Shown here: positions 5,947-7,208 of the stretch, piece after piece
Position numbering within the stretch: position 1 is the stretch's first letter
How the letters are laid out: each line of letters starts with the position of its first letter
Assembly (NCBI GenBank): GCA_947484245.1
Contig: CANKOT010000114.1
Coordinates: forward strand, 1-7,208
DNA: 7,208 bases
Direction of reading: 5' to 3'
Source: Comamonadaceae bacterium
GTDB lineage: Bacteria > Pseudomonadota > Gammaproteobacteria > Burkholderiales > Burkholderiaceae
Translations under genes and position numbers: made by a program
Notes under the pieces: generated by a model
What the model was told of the DNA's origin: nothing
Databases searched by the model: none
What the model saw: the letters and a program-made list of their open reading frames with translations, nothing else

Positions 5947-6930
5947 ATGCCTGTGATTGATGTTCATACCCACATGTTCACTCCCAAATGGCTTGAGCTT
6001 CTCAAAGCTGAAGGGGGTCAGTACAACATTCAAACAAGGCCAGATGGTCAGCAAGAGGTCTTCAGAGGCAACACCCCCGTGGTGATTCCGCAAAAGGGAC
6101 ATTTTGATTACGATCTGCGCATCAAACACATGGACGCTGCCGGCATTGACATCTCCATCGTCTCGCTCACATGCCCTAATGTTTATTGGGGCACAGAAGA
6201 AATCAGCTGCAGAGCAGCCACAGAGTCGAATGACACGATGGCGCAAGCCCAGAGCACTTACCCCGACCGCATTCGATGGTTCACTTCGTTGCCATGGGAG
6301 TACCCTGCCCGTGCCATTGAAGAACTCGACCGCACTTGCAAAAACGGCGCCAGTGGCGTCATGGTGCTGGCCAACATTTCAGGTCGCAGTTTGACCGACC
6401 CTCTGTTTGCGCCCATCTGGGAAGAAATAGACAAACGCGGCTTGCCTGTTTTGGTTCACCCCACTGACCCACCCGGCGTGGATGTCATGGACATGACCAA
6501 ATTTGATTTGAGTTGGTCTGTCGGCTTCATGTTCGACACCACCTTGGCCATCACCCGCATGATTTTTGAAGGCTTCTTTGATCAATATCCAAATTTAAAA
6601 ATCATTGCATCGCATGGCGGCGGCACACTGCCTTACTTGATCGGAAGATTTGAAAAAGGCCATGAAGTAGAAATTCCATCACGTCGTCAGATGAAGCGCA
6701 AACCCACCGATTACTTAAGGCATATTTACTACGACACCATCACCTACAACTTAGGGGCCCTTCAGTACCTGATATCGGTGGTGGGCGAAGAGCACGTGAT
6801 GTTTGGCACCGACTGGCCCCATCAGGTGCACGATACCAAAGGCGCCTTTGCCAACACCGCACAATTGCCTGCGCAAACATGCGCAGCCATTCGGGGTGGC
6901 AATGCGCTCAAAGTATTTAACATTTCCTAA
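5947..6930 (+). CDS. ACMSD-like metal-dependent amidohydrolase/decarboxylase (Amidohydro_2)
   Basis: The 327-residue product has the metal-site set of the Amidohydro_2 TIM-barrel family: HTH (H7, H9) at the N-terminus in VIDVHTHMF, H171 in VLVHPTDPP, H223 in IASHGGGTLPYLIGR, and D289 in MFGTDWPH. Spacing closely follows 2-amino-3-carboxymuconate-6-semialdehyde decarboxylase (ACMSD), a Zn enzyme of about 330 residues. R234 follows SHGGG as in related decarboxylases. Relatives act on carboxylated aromatic or ring-cleavage acids (ACMSD, gamma-resorcylate decarboxylase, 5-carboxyvanillate decarboxylase) or are hydratases or hydrolases (4-oxalomesaconate hydratase), so the exact reaction is open. 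No kynurenine or nitrobenzoate pathway genes are visible to support true ACMSD. AGGAG at 5933-5937, 9 nt upstream, fixes the start. The MFS gene begins 6 nt after its stop, making an operon, and a binding-protein gene diverges upstream. The active site looks intact. The enzyme is likely cytosolic. Confidence 0.9.
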   Translation: MPVIDVHTHMFTPKWLELLKAEGGQYNIQTRPDGQQEVFRGNTPVVIPQKGHFDYDLRIKHMDAAGIDISIVSLTCPNVYWGTEEISCRAATESNDTMAQAQSTYPDRIRWFTSLPWEYPARAIEELDRTCKNGASGVMVLANISGRSLTDPLFAPIWEEIDKRGLPVLVHPTDPPGVDVMDMTKFDLSWSVGFMFDTTLAITRMIFEGFFDQYPNLKIIASHGGGTLPYLIGRFEKGHEVEIPSRRQMKRKPTDYLRHIYYDTITYNLGALQYLISVVGEEHVMFGTDWPHQVHDTKGAFANTAQLPAQTCAAIRGGNALKVFNIS

Positions 6931-6936
6931 TGCTGC

Positions 6937-7208
6937 ATGAGTAATTGGCTGCCCCTGCTTGCGACCTTGTTCATTCAGGCCATGGTCTCCATGGCCTTGT
7001 TAACGCTTCCGGTCATGGCACCCGTTGCAGCCAAAGATTTAGCGGTATCGCCTGCCTTGGTGGGTGTCTATGTCGCCATCACCTACCTTGGCGCCATGAT
7101 TTCCAGTCTCACCTCAGGCACCAGCGTGACACGTTTTGGTCCCATTCGAGTGAGTCAGTTGGGACTGGTACTGTGTGCAATGGGGCTCTGCCTTTGTGCC
7201 GTGCCTTG
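6937..7208 (+). CDS. Major facilitator superfamily transporter, N-terminal part cut by the right edge
   Basis: The frame is open from the ATG at 6937 through the end (90 codons plus two bases). Residues 3-28 (WLPLLATLFIQAM... PVMAP) form a first membrane helix, residues 39-60 (PALVGVYVAITYLGAMISSL) a second, and 72-90 the start of a third. Between helices 2 and 3, SGTSVTRFGPIRV is a degenerate MFS motif A (G-x3-D-R-x-G-R type), with Thr in place of the usual Asp. It starts 6 nt after the amidohydrolase stop and has no clear Shine-Dalgarno of its own, so translation is probably coupled. By position it may import or export the amidohydrolase's substrate or product. Subfamily and direction of transport cannot be told from this fragment. 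Confidence 0.82.
   Translation, partial: MSNWLPLLATLFIQAMVSMALLTLPVMAPVAAKDLAVSPALVGVYVAITYLGAMISSLTSGTSVTRFGPIRVSQLGLVLCAMGLCLCAVP

Noticed and set aside
5517..5960. Plus-strand open frame of 147 codons across the divergent gap
   Set aside because: Most of it is antisense to the binding-protein signal peptide and N-terminal domain, and it runs through the control region into the amidohydrolase start.
5872..6246. Minus-strand open frame of 124 codons overlapping the amidohydrolase start
   Set aside because: It is antisense to the conserved N-terminal half of the amidohydrolase, lacks a ribosome site and shows no family motif.
6928..6944. ATG overlapping the amidohydrolase stop (TAATG)
   Set aside because: The frame stops after four codons; the ATG at 6937 opens the MFS protein instead.

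Overview
The window looks like ordinary chromosome from a betaproteobacterium, most likely a Burkholderiales member of the Comamonadaceae type. The grounds are family-level: an orphan TctC/Bug-type solute-binding protein, an ACMSD-like amidohydrolase, a PCuAC copper chaperone and an alpha/beta-hydrolase-domain (Abhydrolase_10-like) lipoprotein are a combination common in that group. Base composition is close to balanced. The genus cannot be fixed from the sequence alone. I see no RNA genes, CRISPR arrays, insertion sequences, phage genes or origins.

Layout. Positions 1-335 (minus) hold the N-terminal part of a PCuAC-type periplasmic copper chaperone, cut by the left edge. Positions 405-2732 (minus) hold a large secreted lipoprotein of the alpha/beta hydrolase class; a terminator lies between these two genes. 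A divergent AT-rich gap (2733-2930) separates the lipoprotein from purT (2931-4070, plus), the formate-dependent glycinamide ribonucleotide transformylase. purT converges on an NfsB-like nitroreductase (4118-4753, minus), and the two share a bidirectional terminator. Upstream of the nitroreductase on the same strand is a TctC/Bug-type solute-binding protein (4847-5818, minus), ending at a strong terminator that almost touches the nitroreductase start. Diverging from the binding protein are an ACMSD-like metal-dependent amidohydrolase/decarboxylase (5947-6930, plus) and, 6 nt after its stop, the first 90 codons of an MFS transporter that runs off the right edge.

How the genes may work together. 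The right third (binding protein, amidohydrolase, MFS permease) looks like a small uptake-and-catabolism module for an unidentified carboxylate or aromatic-derived acid, expressed from a shared divergent control region; this is inference from gene order and families. purT serves purine synthesis and appears to be a free-standing transcription unit. The left genes are exported proteins with no obvious functional link to each other.

I did not find a clearly new biological system. The points most worth a second look are: a possible leaderless promoter placed inside or behind a terminator for the copper chaperone; the same tight terminator-to-start arrangement before the nitroreductase; inverted repeats in the purT leader and the amidohydrolase leader; the uncharacterised hydrolase lipoprotein; and the unassigned substrate of the divergent catabolic module.
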